A stretch of DNA of 64,000 bases from Pseudomonadota bacterium (GCA_023440825.1 JAEXRL010000009.1:1-64000), one strand, 5' to 3'; numbered from the stretch's first letter, positions 7,435-18,525 are shown. Numbers and translations: made by a program. Notes: generated by a model from the letters alone, not told the origin.

Positions 7435-10400
7435 GTGTCCTATCCTGCCCTTCCGTACCCTATTTCCGCCTATACCCGTGGGGGTGAGTTTGCCGCGCGT
7501 CTGGGTAAACAAATTCTTATACTGGACGGTGCGATGGGCACCATGATCCAGCGTTACAAGTTGGGCGAAGCGGATTTTCGTGGTGAGCGCTTCAAGGACC
7601 ACTCTAAGGATGTGAAAGGCGATAACGAATTGTTGTCCTTAGTCAGGCCGGATATTATTCGCGAGATTCATGATCAGTATTTCGCGGCAGGTGCTGATGT
7701 AGTGTCTACGAATACGTTTGGGGCGACAGAGATTGCACAAGGCGATTACGAAATTTTTGGCCTGGCTTATGAATTAAACCTGGAGTCGGCACGTTTGGCG
7801 GCCGCCTCGCGTGATCAGTACAGCACTCCCGATTGGCCGCGCTTTGTGGCAGGAGCTTTAGGGCCACAGCCTAAAACGGCGTCTATTTCCCCAGATGTGA
7901 ATGACCCGGCTGCACGTAATGTAAGTTTTGAGCAGTTGCGTCAGGCCTATACCGAGCAGTTACATGGCTTGATTGATGGCGGTATAGATATTGTGCTGGT
8001 GGAAACTATTTTCGATACGCTCAATGCAAAAGCTGCTATTTTTGCGATCGAGTCTGTTTTTGAGGAGCGGGCGATACGTTTGCCCGTGATGGTATCGGGC
8101 ACGGTTACCGATGCATCGGGTCGCATTTTATCCGGGCAAACGGTTGAGGCATTTTGGAACTCTGTGCGTCATGCGCGTCCTATTACCATAGGCTTGAACT
8201 GTGCCTTAGGGGCTGCATTGATGCGCCCCTATGTGGCCGAGCTGTCCAAAATCAGCGATACCTACGTCTGTGTGTACCCGAATGCGGGTTTGCCTAATCC
8301 CATGGCTGAAACCGGCTTTGATGAAACCCCCGCGGACACCTCGGGCTTATTACACGAGTTTGCTCAGGCCGGTCTGGTGAATATGGTCGGTGGGTGTTGT
8401 GGTACCACTCCCGAGCACGTTGCCGCCATTGCACAATTGTGTCGCGAGCTTCCCCCGCGACGCGTGCCCGATATTCCGGTTATGACGCGTTTGTCAGGCT
8501 TGGAAGCGCTGAACTTTGACCGCGACACCTTATTTATTAACGTGGGTGAGCGGACCAACGTGACCGGTAGTAAGGCGTTCTTGCGTTTGATTCGCGAGAA
8601 TAACTACGAAGAGGCATTGTCGGTGGCGCGTCAGCAGGTGGAGAACGGCGCCCAGATTATCGATATCAATATGGACGAGGGAATGCTGGATTCGGCTGCC
8701 TGTATGCACCGCTTCTTGAACATGATTGCGTCCGAGCCCGATATTGCGCGAGTCCCTATCATGATCGATAGCTCTAAATGGGACGTCATTGAAACTGGCT
8801 TGCGCTGTGTTCAGGGTAAGGCGGTGGTGAACTCGATATCCATGAAAGAAGGTGAGGAAGAGTTCATTCGTCATGCGCAGTTGTGTCGTAAGTACGGCGC
8901 GGCCGTGATTGTGATGGCTTTTGATGAGCAAGGCCAAGCCGATAACTACGAGCGCCGCATACAGATTTGTGAGCGGGCTTATCGACTATTGGTCGATGTG
9001 GTGGGCTTCCCGCCTGAAGACATTATTTTCGACGCTAACGTGTTTGCCGTTGCAACCGGTATCGACGAACACAATAACTATGGCCTGGACTTTATTCAGG
9101 CCGTGAGCTGGATACATAAAAATCTGCCGCACGCGCGTACCTCAGGGGGTATTTCCAACGTTAGCTTTTCCTTCCGTGGTAATGAAGCCATGCGCGAGGC
9201 CATTCATACGGTGTTTTTGTATTACGCCATTCAGGAAGGCCTGACTATGGGTATCGTCAATGCGGGGCAATTAGGTGTGTATGCCGACATTGCTCCTTTA
9301 TTGCGAGACCTGGTGGAAGATGTGATGTTGAATCGCACCGAGCCAGCCGGCAAAAAAGAGGCTGATGACGAGCGTAGTAATACGGAACGCTTGGTTGAAA
9401 TGGCCGATAACGTTAAAGGCTCGGGCAAGAAAAAAGAAGAAGACTTAAGCTGGCGCGAGGCTAGCGTTGAGGAGCGTCTGATTCATTCTTTAGTGCATGG
9501 TATTACGACATTTATCGTTGAAGACACAGAAGAGGTTAGGCAAAAAATTGCGGATCAGGGCGGTCGCCCGATTTCTGTGATTGAAGGCCCGCTGATGGAC
9601 GGCATGAATGTGGTGGGCGACCTATTTGGGCAGGGCAAGATGTTTTTGCCCCAGGTGGTGAAGTCCGCGCGTGTCATGAAGCAGGCTGTCGCGCATTTGG
9701 TTCCCTTTATCGAAGAGGAAAAGCGTCAGATTGAATTGGCGGGCGGTGACGTGCGCTCTAAGGGGCGCATGGTAATTGCGACGGTAAAAGGGGATGTACA
9801 CGATATTGGTAAAAATATAGTTACCGTGGTGATGCAGTGCAATAACTTTGAAGTGGAAAACATGGGGGTGATGGTGCCCTGTGCCGAAATTCTGGCCAAA
9901 GCAAAAGAAGTGAATGCTGACATTATTGGCTTGTCCGGCTTGATTACACCTAGCTTGGAAGAGATGAGCTATGTCGCTGCTGAAATGCAGCGCGATCCGT
10001 ATTTCCGTGAGCGAAATCTGCCTTTAATGATAGGTGGTGCGACCACTAGCCGAGTGCATACGGCGGTTAAAATTGCTCCTCATTACGATGGGCCTGTTAT
10101 TTACACCCCAGATGCCAGTCGCTGTGTAGGGGTGGCCACTACCCTGATGTCCGATAAGCGTGATGAATACCTAGCAGAGCTGAGTGCGGAGTATGAACTG
10201 GTACGCCAGCGTCATGCGAACCGCAAGGCAACTCCTTTGATCAGCCTGGAGCAGGCGCGCGCCGATAAGCCGCACATTGACTGGGCCAATTACACGCCGC
10301 CACGCCCCAAGTTCATTGGGCGCCGTCTATTTAAAAACTACGATTTGGCGGAGATTGCCCAGTACATAGATTGGACACCTTTTTTCCAGACCTGGAGCCT

Positions 10401-11211
10401 GTTTGGGCGCTTTCCTGGGATTCTTGACGATAAGGTGGTGGGGGAGCAGGCCCGTACCTTATACGCTGAAGGGCAGGCCATGCTGAAGAAAATTATCGAG
10501 GGTCGTTGGCTGACCGCCAATGGTGTTGTGGCGTTTTACCCTGCTAATACGGTAAACGATGAGGATATTGAAATTTATACCGATGAAAGTCGTTCTGAAG
10601 TTTTACTGACTTACCGCAATCTGCGCCAGCAAGGAGTCAAGCGCGAGGGGGTAGATAGCAAGTGTTTGGCCGACTATATCGCGCCTAAAAGCTCGGGCGT
10701 CGCCGATTACATTGGTATGTTTGCGGTGACTGGTGGCTTAGGAATAGAAAAGCATTCGGAGCGCTTTCAGGCGGAAGGTGATGATTACTCCGACTTGATG
10801 ATTAAAGCGCTAGGAGATCGCTTTGCTGAAGGGTTTGCAGAGTGCTTGCATGCACGTGTGCGTACGGACTTATGGGGCTATGTGAGCGATGAGAGCTTGA
10901 GCAACGAAGAGTTGATCGATGAAAAATACCAAGGGATACGCCCCGCACCAGGCTATCCCGCTTGTCCAGAGCACGTGGTCAAGCTGGATATGTTCCGTGT
11001 ATTGCAGTGTGAGGATATCGACATGCATATTACCGACAGCTTTGCGATGATTCCCGCCTCGAGTGTGTCAGGTTTTTATTTTAGTCACCCCAAGTCGCAG
11101 TACTTTAATGTAGGCAATATAGGCGATGATCAATTGCAGGATTACCTGCGCCGCAGTGGACGTGACGAAGAGGATGTGCGTCGTACTCTAAGTACGGTGC
11201 TAGCCGGTTAA
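7435..11211 (+). CDS. metH: Cobalamin-dependent methionine synthase
   Basis: Transfers a methyl group from methyltetrahydrofolate through methylcobalamin to homocysteine, giving methionine. All four modules are present in about 1258 residues. The homocysteine domain has zinc cysteines in GLNCALGA and [10 protein letters not shown]. The pterin domain starts near [11 protein letters not shown]. The B12 domain carries the cobalt-ligating D787-x-H789-x-x-G792 motif in [11 protein letters not shown]. The C-terminal reactivation domain has [12 protein letters not shown]. The GTG at 7435 is preferred over a TTG at 7423 because GAGG lies 7 bases before it. It sits back to back with the riboswitch-controlled B12 uptake genes and overlaps the next regulator gene by one base. 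Confidence 0.97.
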   Translation: MSYPALPYPISAYTRGGEFAARLGKQILILDGAMGTMIQRYKLGEADFRGERFKDHSKDVKGDNELLSLVRPDIIREIHDQYFAAGADVVSTNTFGATEIAQGDYEIFGLAYELNLESARLAAASRDQYSTPDWPRFVAGALGPQPKTASISPDVNDPAARNVSFEQLRQAYTEQLHGLIDGGIDIVLVETIFDTLNAKAAIFAIESVFEERAIRLPVMVSGTVTDASGRILSGQTVEAFWNSVRHARPITIGLNCALGAALMRPYVAELSKISDTYVCVYPNAGLPNPMAETGFDETPADTSGLLHEFAQAGLVNMVGGCCGTTPEHVAAIAQLCRELPPRRVPDIPVMTRLSGLEALNFDRDTLFINVGERTNVTGSKAFLRLIRENNYEEALSVARQQVENGAQIIDINMDEGMLDSAACMHRFLNMIASEPDIARVPIMIDSSKWDVIETGLRCVQGKAVVNSISMKEGEEEFIRHAQLCRKYGAAVIVMAFDEQGQADNYERRIQICERAYRLLVDVVGFPPEDIIFDANVFAVATGIDEHNNYGLDFIQAVSWIHKNLPHARTSGGISNVSFSFRGNEAMREAIHTVFLYYAIQEGLTMGIVNAGQLGVYADIAPLLRDLVEDVMLNRTEPAGKKEADDERSNTERLVEMADNVKGSGKKKEEDLSWREASVEERLIHSLVHGITTFIVEDTEEVRQKIADQGGRPISVIEGPLMDGMNVVGDLFGQGKMFLPQVVKSARVMKQAVAHLVPFIEEEKRQIELAGGDVRSKGRMVIATVKGDVHDIGKNIVTVVMQCNNFEVENMGVMVPCAEILAKAKEVNADIIGLSGLITPSLEEMSYVAAEMQRDPYFRERNLPLMIGGATTSRVHTAVKIAPHYDGPVIYTPDASRCVGVATTLMSDKRDEYLAELSAEYELVRQRHANRKATPLISLEQARADKPHIDWANYTPPRPKFIGRRLFKNYDLAEIAQYIDWTPFFQTWSLFGRFPGILDDKVVGEQARTLYAEGQAMLKKIIEGRWLTANGVVAFYPANTVNDEDIEIYTDESRSEVLLTYRNLRQQGVKREGVDSKCLADYIAPKSSGVADYIGMFAVTGGLGIEKHSERFQAEGDDYSDLMIKALGDRFAEGFAECLHARVRTDLWGYVSDESLSNEELIDEKYQGIRPAPGYPACPEHVVKLDMFRVLQCEDIDMHITDSFAMIPASSVSGFYFSHPKSQYFNVGNIGDDQLQDYLRRSGRDEEDVRRTLSTVLAG

Positions 11212-12053
11212 TGACTACATCCAGACAGCAGGCGCACCTTATGCCTAGCTCAGCCCAGCCGGCCCTTGCGTCAAGGCGGCAGGCTTTGGGGCATTTTTTG
11301 CGCCAGGCGCGGGAGCGTACACGTCCCGAGTCGCTGGGTCTGGCGGCTGGGGGGCGGCGACGCACCCCAGGTTTAAGACGTGAAGAGCTGGCTTTATTGT
11401 GCGGAATCAGCACGACCTGGTACACCTGGATAGAGCAAGGACGCGACGTGACCGTCTCCGCGCAGGTGTGTGCACGTTTAGCGGAGGTGCTGGGGTTGGG
11501 ACGTGCCGAGCGACACTATTTGTTTGAGCTGGCCGATCAGGCTGATCCGTATCATGGCCAAGATCTGGCTCAGTCTTTGCCTGAAGGTTTAAGCGCGTGC
11601 GTTCATAGCATACAGGCACCAGCGTATATCTTGGATCGTAGTTGGCATGTTCTGGCCCGTAACGATGCTTTATTGCGCTTGTTTGATGGTTGGCCAGATC
11701 GTAGCGAGCCCGCTAATTTATTACGTTATATTTTTTTAGATCCCTTGGCACGTGAATTGGGCGTGGATTGGGAGCAGCGTGCCAGTCGTGTCGTGGCCGA
11801 GTTTCGCGCTGATGTCGGAGCCCACGCTGATGAACCCGATATTCAGGCATTATTACAAGAGCTCCTGCAGGACAGCAGTGTATTTGCGTACTGGTGGGGC
11901 AGACAACTGGTGGTCGAGCGTGAGGGGGGGCGTCGAGAGTTTCGCGATACACAAGGGCATATTAGCGTGTATCAGCAGTTTACCTTTCGTTTGGCGATGC
12001 GACCTGACTGCAAATTGGTGATGTTGCTGGAAGATGAGACGGGCTCGGAGTGA
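11211..12053 (+). CDS. XRE-family transcriptional regulator with MmyB-type ligand-binding domain
   Basis: DNA-binding regulator, 280 residues. Residues about 20-90 form a helix-turn-helix of the XRE type (TPGLRREELALLCGISTTWYTWIEQGRD). The remainder (PAYILDRSWHVLARNDALLRLF and onward) matches the MmyB-like PAS-related domain of this regulator class, which may bind a fatty acid or other small ligand. Its ATG shares one base with the metH stop codon (TAATG), so it is probably translated from the metH mRNA. An in-frame ATG at 11241 is an alternative start. It converges on an MFS exporter 13 bases away, a possible target. Ligand and target are unknown. Confidence 0.85.
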   Translation: MTTSRQQAHLMPSSAQPALASRRQALGHFLRQARERTRPESLGLAAGGRRRTPGLRREELALLCGISTTWYTWIEQGRDVTVSAQVCARLAEVLGLGRAERHYLFELADQADPYHGQDLAQSLPEGLSACVHSIQAPAYILDRSWHVLARNDALLRLFDGWPDRSEPANLLRYIFLDPLARELGVDWEQRASRVVAEFRADVGAHADEPDIQALLQELLQDSSVFAYWWGRQLVVEREGGRREFRDTQGHISVYQQFTFRLAMRPDCKLVMLLEDETGSE

Positions 12054-12066
12054 GCCCTGGCCTGGC

Positions 12067-13494
12067 TTATTGCAGGCCTTGTCCATCCGTGCTTTGCAGG
12101 CGCATGAATGACAGGGCTGAGGCGCAGGTTATCAGGCCTAGCACCAGAAATCCCCAGATCACATCGGTACTGCTTACTTCATGTGCTCCTCGCAGGCTCA
12201 TGCTGATATGCAGTGTTACCGCGGCACAGGCTACGCCTAGGCTAATGGCTAATTGCTGAGCCATAGAGGCAAAACTGCTGGCCCGGCTCATGGCCTTTTC
12301 ATCCAGATCAGCATATGTCAGGGTGTTAATGGCTGTGAACTGCAAGGAGCGGAAAAAGCCGCCCAGAGTAAGCACCGTGACCATGATCCAGATAGGCGTA
12401 TGGGCTTGAAATAGGGCACATAGAGCGATAAATAGCCCGGTGAAAAAAGCATTGCTAAATAGCACCTTTTTATACCCATAGCGACGAATAATAGGGGGAG
12501 CCACCAGCTTCATCAGCAGTGCACCAATCGCGCCGGTGAAGGTAATCAGGCCAGCATTAATGGCACTCATGCCAAAGTTAACTTGTAAAAGTATGGCGAG
12601 CAAGAACGGGGCAGCACCCAGCGAAAAACGGCAGAGGTTTCCACCCAATACGGAGATGGCGAAGGTACGCGTCCGTAACAAGGACAGATCAAGTATGGGG
12701 TAGGGGGTACGGCGTGCATGCCAGATGTACCAGAGGCTACAAACCAGTCCTGCGGCCACCATGATGCTTAAGGTCTGCCAACTAAACGTTCCGTGCCCCA
12801 TGTTTTCAAAGGCGGTGACCAAAGTGGCCAGCGCCACGGCGCTGAGTAAAAAGCCCCACCAGTCTAAAGGGGTAGGATCAAGCGGGTAGTCCGAGCGTAT
12901 GTAGCGCAGAACGAGCATCACGCCCAGTATGCCTACAGGTAGATTGATCAGGAAGATCCAGTGCCAAGAGGCATAAGTGACCAAAAAGCCACCAACGGGA
13001 GGGCCAATAATGGGCCCCATAAGAGCGGGCAGAGTGAGCACTGCCATGGCCTTAAGTAGCTGGTCTTTAGGTACTCGACGCAGTAAAATAATGCGGCCTA
13101 CTGGTACCATCATGGCACCGGCCATGCCCTGAACCACACGTGCCAGGGTGAGCTGTAGCAATGTTTGTGAAGCGGCGCAGGCCAAAGAGCTGGCTGTAAA
13201 CAGCAAAATTGCCGCTAGAAAGATACGACGCGCGCCAAAGCGATCAGCAGCCCAGCCGCTGATCGGTACGAATACGGCCACTGCCAGTAAGTAACTGGTG
13301 ATGATCATATTCATATTGATAACATTGGTGCCTAGTGAGTACGCCATTTGCGGCAATGCGGTGGCAACCACGGTAGAATCGAGCATCTGCATAAACAAGG
13401 CGCAGCCAACGATATAAGGTATCATGCGCGCAGCACGTTGTTCACGTGCGCTTAGTTCCGTGGGCGGTGGTTCGGGTAACTCGGCATTGCTCAT
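12067..13494 (-). CDS. MFS transporter, DHA2 (EmrB/QacA) drug:proton antiporter family
   Basis: Inner membrane drug exporter of about 475 residues with 14 predicted membrane segments. Family motifs visible are LDSTVVATALPQMA in segment 1 (motif D1), GWAADRFGARRIFL (motif A) and ARVVQGMAGAMMVPVGR (motif B). The ATG at 13494 is preferred, with GGAG about 9 bases upstream; an in-frame TTG at 13548 would add 18 polar residues and has no ribosome site. No membrane fusion partner is adjacent, so it may act alone. It converges with the XRE/MmyB regulator gene. Substrate cannot be read from sequence. Confidence 0.9.
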   Translation of the reverse strand: MSNAELPEPPPTELSAREQRAARMIPYIVGCALFMQMLDSTVVATALPQMAYSLGTNVINMNMIITSYLLAVAVFVPISGWAADRFGARRIFLAAILLFTASSLACAASQTLLQLTLARVVQGMAGAMMVPVGRIILLRRVPKDQLLKAMAVLTLPALMGPIIGPPVGGFLVTYASWHWIFLINLPVGILGVMLVLRYIRSDYPLDPTPLDWWGFLLSAVALATLVTAFENMGHGTFSWQTLSIMVAAGLVCSLWYIWHARRTPYPILDLSLLRTRTFAISVLGGNLCRFSLGAAPFLLAILLQVNFGMSAINAGLITFTGAIGALLMKLVAPPIIRRYGYKKVLFSNAFFTGLFIALCALFQAHTPIWIMVTVLTLGGFFRSLQFTAINTLTYADLDEKAMSRASSFASMAQQLAISLGVACAAVTLHISMSLRGAHEVSSTDVIWGFLVLGLITCASALSFMRLQSTDGQGLQ

Positions 13495-13569
13495 GCAGGG
13501 GGGCTCCAGCGTGCCAGGGGCAGCAGTTTCAAATAATGGTGTAGTCAACTAATTGGGTGTATAGCTATT

Positions 13570-13761
13570 ATGGCAAAGAATTACGAGTCAGAAATAACTC
13601 AGTTTATTAATCAGTACAAAGAACAGTATCCCGAGACCGATGCACGTCAGCGCGATGGTCGTCACCGCCTTTGGGATAAGCAGCTAGATGCCGAGCAGCA
13701 AGAAGGTTTTAAGCAAGCTCGTGTGCCACAAGCTGCTTATGTTTATTACCAGAACGATTAA
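13570..13761 (+). CDS. DUF3460 family small protein
   Basis: A 63-residue charged protein (MAKNYESEITQFINQYK, then QRDGRHRLWDKQLDAEQQ) that I recognise as DUF3460, a short family found in betaproteobacteria, typically just before scpA. It has no membrane segment or signal peptide. It ends 13 bases before scpA and is probably co-transcribed with it. Its function is unknown; the conserved position suggests a link to chromosome segregation or only operon linkage. Confidence 0.85.
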   Translation: MAKNYESEITQFINQYKEQYPETDARQRDGRHRLWDKQLDAEQQEGFKQARVPQAAYVYYQND

Positions 13762-13774
13762 GTTTTCTGGCTAG

Positions 13775-14641
13775 ATGACCGATAAGCTAACGGTCACTAC
13801 CGAGGTAGAAGCACCTGCTTCAGATCCCGCCAAGGTGGATGCCGAGGTGGCCTTAGCACGCCTGTATGGTGAGCCCCTATTCAGTATTCCGCACGATTTA
13901 TACATACCGCCCGAGGCGCTGGAGGTCATCTTAGAGGCCTTTGAAGGGCCTTTGGACCTTTTGCTGTATTTAATCCGCAAACAAAATTTTAATGTGCTGG
14001 ATATACCCATGGCTCAGGTAACAGCCCAGTACCTGAGCTATGTAGAGCAAGTGCGCGAACACAACCTAGAGTTGGCCGGGGAATATCTGCTGATGGCCGC
14101 GGTGCTGATTGAAATTAAATCACGCATGTTATTGCCCGTACGCAAATCCGATACCGGCGAAGAGGTAGAGGATCCTCGGGCTGAGTTGGTGCGTCGCTTA
14201 CTAGAGTATGAACGTATAAAGGCCGGGGCTCAGCGTTTAAATGAGTTTCCGCAGCAGGGGCGTGACTATCTCTTGGCTGCCGCGCATCCGGAACTGGTCG
14301 CTGAGCAAATTTTGCCTGAAGTAAATCCTGATGACTTACGGCAGGCGTGGTTAAGTATTCTAAAAAGAGCCAAACTGCACGCCAGTCATAAAATTACCCG
14401 TGAAGAGCTGTCGGTTCGAGACCACATGAGTCAGATTTTACGGCGTCTGCAAGGCGTGCGTTTTATGGAGTTCACTGAGCTTTTTATGGAGCGTGTGGCA
14501 CAGGGCGATGGCCCAGCGGTGCTGGTCGTACATTTTTTGGCCATGCTGGAGCTGGCGCGTGAATCACTGCTAGACATTACGCAGGCTGAGCCTTATGCCC
14601 CTATCTATTTGCGTCTCAGTTATGATCGGACTTTAGTTTAA
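13775..14641 (+). CDS. scpA: Segregation and condensation protein A
   Basis: Kleisin subunit of the SMC-ScpAB condensin, which bridges SMC heads during chromosome compaction. The 288-residue protein has the hallmark FEGPLDLLLYLIRKQNFNVLDIPMAQVTAQYL (SMC neck-binding part, near residue 55) and a C-terminal winged helix (VVHFLAMLELARESLLDITQ). An N-terminal extension of about 50 residues precedes the conserved part, as often seen in betaproteobacteria. scpB, usually the partner, is not next to it; panC follows after 42 bases. Confidence 0.94.
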   Translation: MTDKLTVTTEVEAPASDPAKVDAEVALARLYGEPLFSIPHDLYIPPEALEVILEAFEGPLDLLLYLIRKQNFNVLDIPMAQVTAQYLSYVEQVREHNLELAGEYLLMAAVLIEIKSRMLLPVRKSDTGEEVEDPRAELVRRLLEYERIKAGAQRLNEFPQQGRDYLLAAAHPELVAEQILPEVNPDDLRQAWLSILKRAKLHASHKITREELSVRDHMSQILRRLQGVRFMEFTELFMERVAQGDGPAVLVVHFLAMLELARESLLDITQAEPYAPIYLRLSYDRTLV

Positions 14642-14653
14642 GTTGATGCATAA

Positions 14654-15526
<873 letters not shown>

Positions 15527-15533
15527 TCGCCGT

Positions 15534-15574
15534 GTTGTCTCATGGCTGGTCCTTAGGCTAGCCATGAGCACGAC
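15534..15574 (+). terminator. Hairpin after panC, possible terminator
   Basis: CTCATGGCT (15539-15547) pairs with AGCCATGAG (15560-15568), extended by GTTGT/ACGAC with one wobble and one bulge. It begins 7 bases after the panC stop. No T-run follows, so termination, if it occurs, is not of the classical kind. Confidence 0.45.
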
Positions 15575-15677
15575 AAATTAAGCCTCGTGTTAATGACAGT
15601 AGAGCGTTAAGTGCTGTAAGTTATACCAGCCCTTCATAGAGTCATAGTTAGTAATAATTAGATTTTCTACAGACTAA

Positions 15678-15983
15678 ATGGGGTGTGTCATGAGCGCGAA
15701 CAGTACTTTGCCAGTCGAGGATTTACTCAAACGTTTAACGCCGCGTGAACAAGATGTGCTGGCTTATGTAGCCTTGGGTAAGCCTAATAAAATTATCGCT
15801 GCCGAGCTGGGTGTGTCCACACGAACTGTGGAGGCGCATAGGGCCCGCATGTTTTATAAAATGCGAGTACGAAATGCCGTGGAGCTTGCGCATTGTGTAT
15901 TGGCCGAGCCCGGACTGATGAATAGCATCAGTGCGCGGGCCTTATGCCTAGCCGATAGTCAGGCTAGCGATACCCCTACTTAG
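15678..15983 (+). CDS. Stand-alone LuxR-type helix-turn-helix protein
   Basis: A 101-residue protein that is almost only a LuxR/FixJ-type DNA-binding domain: [28 protein letters not shown], then [25 protein letters not shown]. The receiver domain normally fused upstream is missing. The remaining N-terminus (about 15 residues) and C-terminus are short. The start at 15678 is used; a Met at 15690 (MSANST) is equally possible. Its stop overlaps the convergent lipoprotein gene by four bases. Such single-domain LuxR proteins can act as constitutive or protein-modulated regulators; target unknown. Confidence 0.85.
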   Translation: MGCVMSANSTLPVEDLLKRLTPREQDVLAYVALGKPNKIIAAELGVSTRTVEAHRARMFYKMRVRNAVELAHCVLAEPGLMNSISARALCLADSQASDTPT

Positions 15984-16633
15984 CGGCACGCTGGAACGGG
16001 CGTGTTGTCGAGCTCGCTAATAGGATCTACGTCAGCTTGACGAGTCAGGCTGGTACTCAGTGTGGGCTGTTGTTGATTATAGCTGTGTACCTGTATGGTA
16101 TTTTTGCTGGTGAACCCTAGGTCAGCCACGACTGAGTCTTGTTGATTCAATAAAATAATTCTACGTGGTGATGCGGCCGTGCTTTCCCAGCATCCTAAGC
16201 TGATAAAGCTGGCCGCTGACTGATCCTGTCCTTGTGACCCAATGGCTTGGGCGCGCAGACGCCATAAACCGTTAGGGGCAAGAGTAACGGTGAGTTTTTG
16301 TACTTGGCAGGCGCCACCGCCTAGGCAGGGCAGCGTACCCAAAAAAGTTTTGGCTTCGTTCAGCTCTGGAATAGTCGTTTGGGCAGGCTCAGCAGCCGGC
16401 GCAGCCAAGCTGGCGGGAGCTGGCTTTTCGTTGAGTCCGAACTGAAGCTGCGAGTTGGCGCGTGCTGTGTCGCGTCCTTGGGCTGTTTTTAAGGCATCAG
16501 ATTGTGTGTTGCCACGCCCAGCCTGTGGATCGTTTTGGCTCGGGTTTTGAGCACAAGCGCTAAGGAGTAAGGCACTCAAGCCCATAGCCAAGACTAGGGG
16601 AGAGCGGGAGAAATTACGCAAAATGATGGGCAT
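15980..16633 (-). CDS. NlpE-like outer membrane lipoprotein
   Basis: Secreted lipoprotein of 217 residues. The N-terminus has basic residues, a hydrophobic stretch and a lipobox LSAC (Cys at about residue 27), so it should be acylated. A Gln/Ser/Ala-rich linker runs to about residue 90. The folded part begins [23 protein letters not shown] and continues GCWES and [18 protein letters not shown]. This resembles the N-terminal domain of NlpE/copper-homeostasis lipoproteins (GTLPCADCPGI followed by GxW), but the CxxC is broken by an insertion. The family assignment is tentative. It converges on the LuxR gene with a 4-base overlap. Confidence 0.6.
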   Translation of the reverse strand: MPIILRNFSRSPLVLAMGLSALLLSACAQNPSQNDPQAGRGNTQSDALKTAQGRDTARANSQLQFGLNEKPAPASLAAPAAEPAQTTIPELNEAKTFLGTLPCLGGGACQVQKLTVTLAPNGLWRLRAQAIGSQGQDQSAASFISLGCWESTAASPRRIILLNQQDSVVADLGFTSKNTIQVHSYNQQQPTLSTSLTRQADVDPISELDNTPVPACR

Positions 16634-16774
16634 GGTCAGGTTCCGTCTACAGGTTGATACTAGATTCTACGCATTTCAATCGCAAGAAGTAATAGCTTGC
16701 CGCGCTTTGCATGGTTTCAGTAGGCCTTAAGGCGGTTTATTATGTGTTTACTTATGAATTAGTACAAGAGCGGT

Positions 16775-16817
16775 GGCGATAAGCAGCTCGCTTGCGGTAA
16801 AGTGCTGTTTTATCGCC
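16775..16817 (+). other. Hairpin before coaE
   Basis: GGCGATAA (16775-16782) and TTATCGCC (16810-16817) can pair fully, with GCAGC/GCTG close inside the loop. It ends 12 bases before the coaE start and could hide the weak ribosome site or be a transcription signal. Not matched to a known riboswitch. Confidence 0.45.
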
Positions 16818-16829
16818 CAAAATGATCAT

Positions 16830-17432
16830 ATGCTAAAAATTGGACTTACTGGAGGCATCGGCTCGGGCAAAAGTCAGGTGGCTGACTTCTTGCAGTCGTG
16901 GGGGGCAGCCGTTGTGGATACCGACCTAATCGCGCATCAATTGACCATGCCTGGCGGCTTGGCTATTCCAGCGATCATACAGTTTTTTGGTAAGGCATAT
17001 ATTCAGCCCGATGGCGCCATGAATCGCGCTATGATGCGTGATACAGTCTTTAAGGATGCGCAAGCACGAAAGCAGCTCGAAGCCATACTGCACCCACTGA
17101 TTACAGATGTAACAAACCATCAGATAGAGTCCGCACAAGGGTGTTATCTTGTTATTGTTGTACCTTTACTGATAGAGTCAGGTCGTTGGCGCGATCGAGT
17201 AGATAGAATCTGTGTGGTGGACTGCGATCCGCAAACCCAGATTCAGCGGGTACAGCAGCGTAGCGGATTGAGTGTGGAAGCAGTGGAAAAAATCATGGCG
17301 GCGCAGGCGACTCGGGAGCAACGTCTTAGTCATGCTGATGACGTGATCATGAACGATCTGCATACCAGTCTTGATGAGCTAGCACGACGCAGTCAACGCA
17401 TGCATGAGCGCTGGCTTGCTGCCGCTTACTAA
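16830..17432 (+). CDS. coaE: Dephospho-CoA kinase
   Basis: Last step of CoA synthesis: phosphorylates dephospho-CoA on the ribose 3' hydroxyl. The 200-residue protein begins MLKIGLTGGIGSGKS, the P-loop of the family. It continues with VVDTDLIAHQL, HPLI (substrate lid) and VVDCDPQTQIQRVQQR. The ATG at 16830 is preferred to an in-frame ATG at 16773 because only it gives the family N-terminus; no strong ribosome site is seen. zapD follows 63 bases later, the usual order in betaproteobacteria and gammaproteobacteria. Confidence 0.95.
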   Translation: MLKIGLTGGIGSGKSQVADFLQSWGAAVVDTDLIAHQLTMPGGLAIPAIIQFFGKAYIQPDGAMNRAMMRDTVFKDAQARKQLEAILHPLITDVTNHQIESAQGCYLVIVVPLLIESGRWRDRVDRICVVDCDPQTQIQRVQQRSGLSVEAVEKIMAAQATREQRLSHADDVIMNDLHTSLDELARRSQRMHERWLAAAY

Positions 17433-17495
17433 AAGACGGGTAATAAACCGGTTAAAAATTCTGAATTTGTTGTACACAATAAGGTTACTTTTCGC

Positions 17496-18251
17496 GTGAC
17501 ACTGTACGAATATCCTTGTAATGAACGTGTTAGGGCACTGCTCCGGGTGGAATATCTGTTTGAGCGTCTCTTTCACTTTGCACGGCATTCTGATGTCCAT
17601 TCTCACCAGATTGCGGTGGCTACATTATTTGATTTGCTCGATATCTCCGATCGTACCGATTTACGTGGTGCGGTGTTGCAAGACCTGGAAAGACAGCGTA
17701 CTGCCCTGGCAGCATTGCGCGAGCACCCTGGCGTGGAAAAAGACACTCTTGATGAAATGCTGCAAGAAATTGCGGCGGCTAGCCAGGAACTGGCAGGGCA
17801 AGGGCGCATTGCTCAGGGCTTGCGTGATAACGATTGGCTAAATAGCTTACGTGGGCGAGTGGCCTTGCCCGGTGGTACTTCGCCCGTCGATATGCCCTCG
17901 TATTTTTCCTGGCAGTTGCGCTCCGATCATGAACGCAACGACGATCTGCGCCGTTGGATTGATCCTTTCAGGCCTTTGTATCGCGGTTTGGGGCTGATTT
18001 TGCAACTGTTGCGTCGCGCAGGTGATGCCGTTGAGTTGGTTGCCCGGCAAGGCGCCTATCAGGAAATGCTATCTGGAAAATCGTTCCAGCTATTACGGGT
18101 GTGGGTGGATGCAGGTGCCCGTATTTTTCCAGAAATGAGCGCTAATAAGTATGTTATTTGGGTGCGTTTTGCGCAGCAAGATAACCACCTTAAACCCCAG
18201 GCCATTACGGACGATATTCCTTTCCGTCTAGCGCGTTGCAATATAGGTTAA
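17496..18251 (+). CDS. zapD: Cell division protein ZapD
   Basis: Cytoplasmic protein that cross-links FtsZ filaments at the division ring. The 251-residue sequence shows YEYPCNERVRALLRVEYLFER at its start, LQDLERQRTALAALREHPGV in the helical part and LPGGTSPVDMPSYFSWQ in the beta-rich part, all characteristic of ZapD. The start is a GTG at 17496. It follows coaE, a conserved pairing; the small yacG gene often found next is not present. The following 274 bases hold only the promoter region of the efflux operon. Confidence 0.94.
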   Translation: MTLYEYPCNERVRALLRVEYLFERLFHFARHSDVHSHQIAVATLFDLLDISDRTDLRGAVLQDLERQRTALAALREHPGVEKDTLDEMLQEIAAASQELAGQGRIAQGLRDNDWLNSLRGRVALPGGTSPVDMPSYFSWQLRSDHERNDDLRRWIDPFRPLYRGLGLILQLLRRAGDAVELVARQGAYQEMLSGKSFQLLRVWVDAGARIFPEMSANKYVIWVRFAQQDNHLKPQAITDDIPFRLARCNIG

Positions 18252-18525
18252 TTACTTATCTTGCAAGGCTATTAGGCGCGTTGCGCTTCATACATTTCAA
18301 ATAATAATAGGGCTGGCTCAAGCGTAAGGACTTGAAGTTGTAAAGCCTGATCCTTGTTCTGGCCTGTGGTGGGTAGCGTTGTAGCTATTCATCATGGGTT
18401 CAGACAGATGCTTATATACTTCTATTGCTTATGCCTGCCTGTGTACCGGTGTTTGCCGGTTTGGCTTATGCTTGCACTCAGGGCTTAAGAGACAAAAATT
18501 CCGTTTGTTATTTTGGAGTATATGC

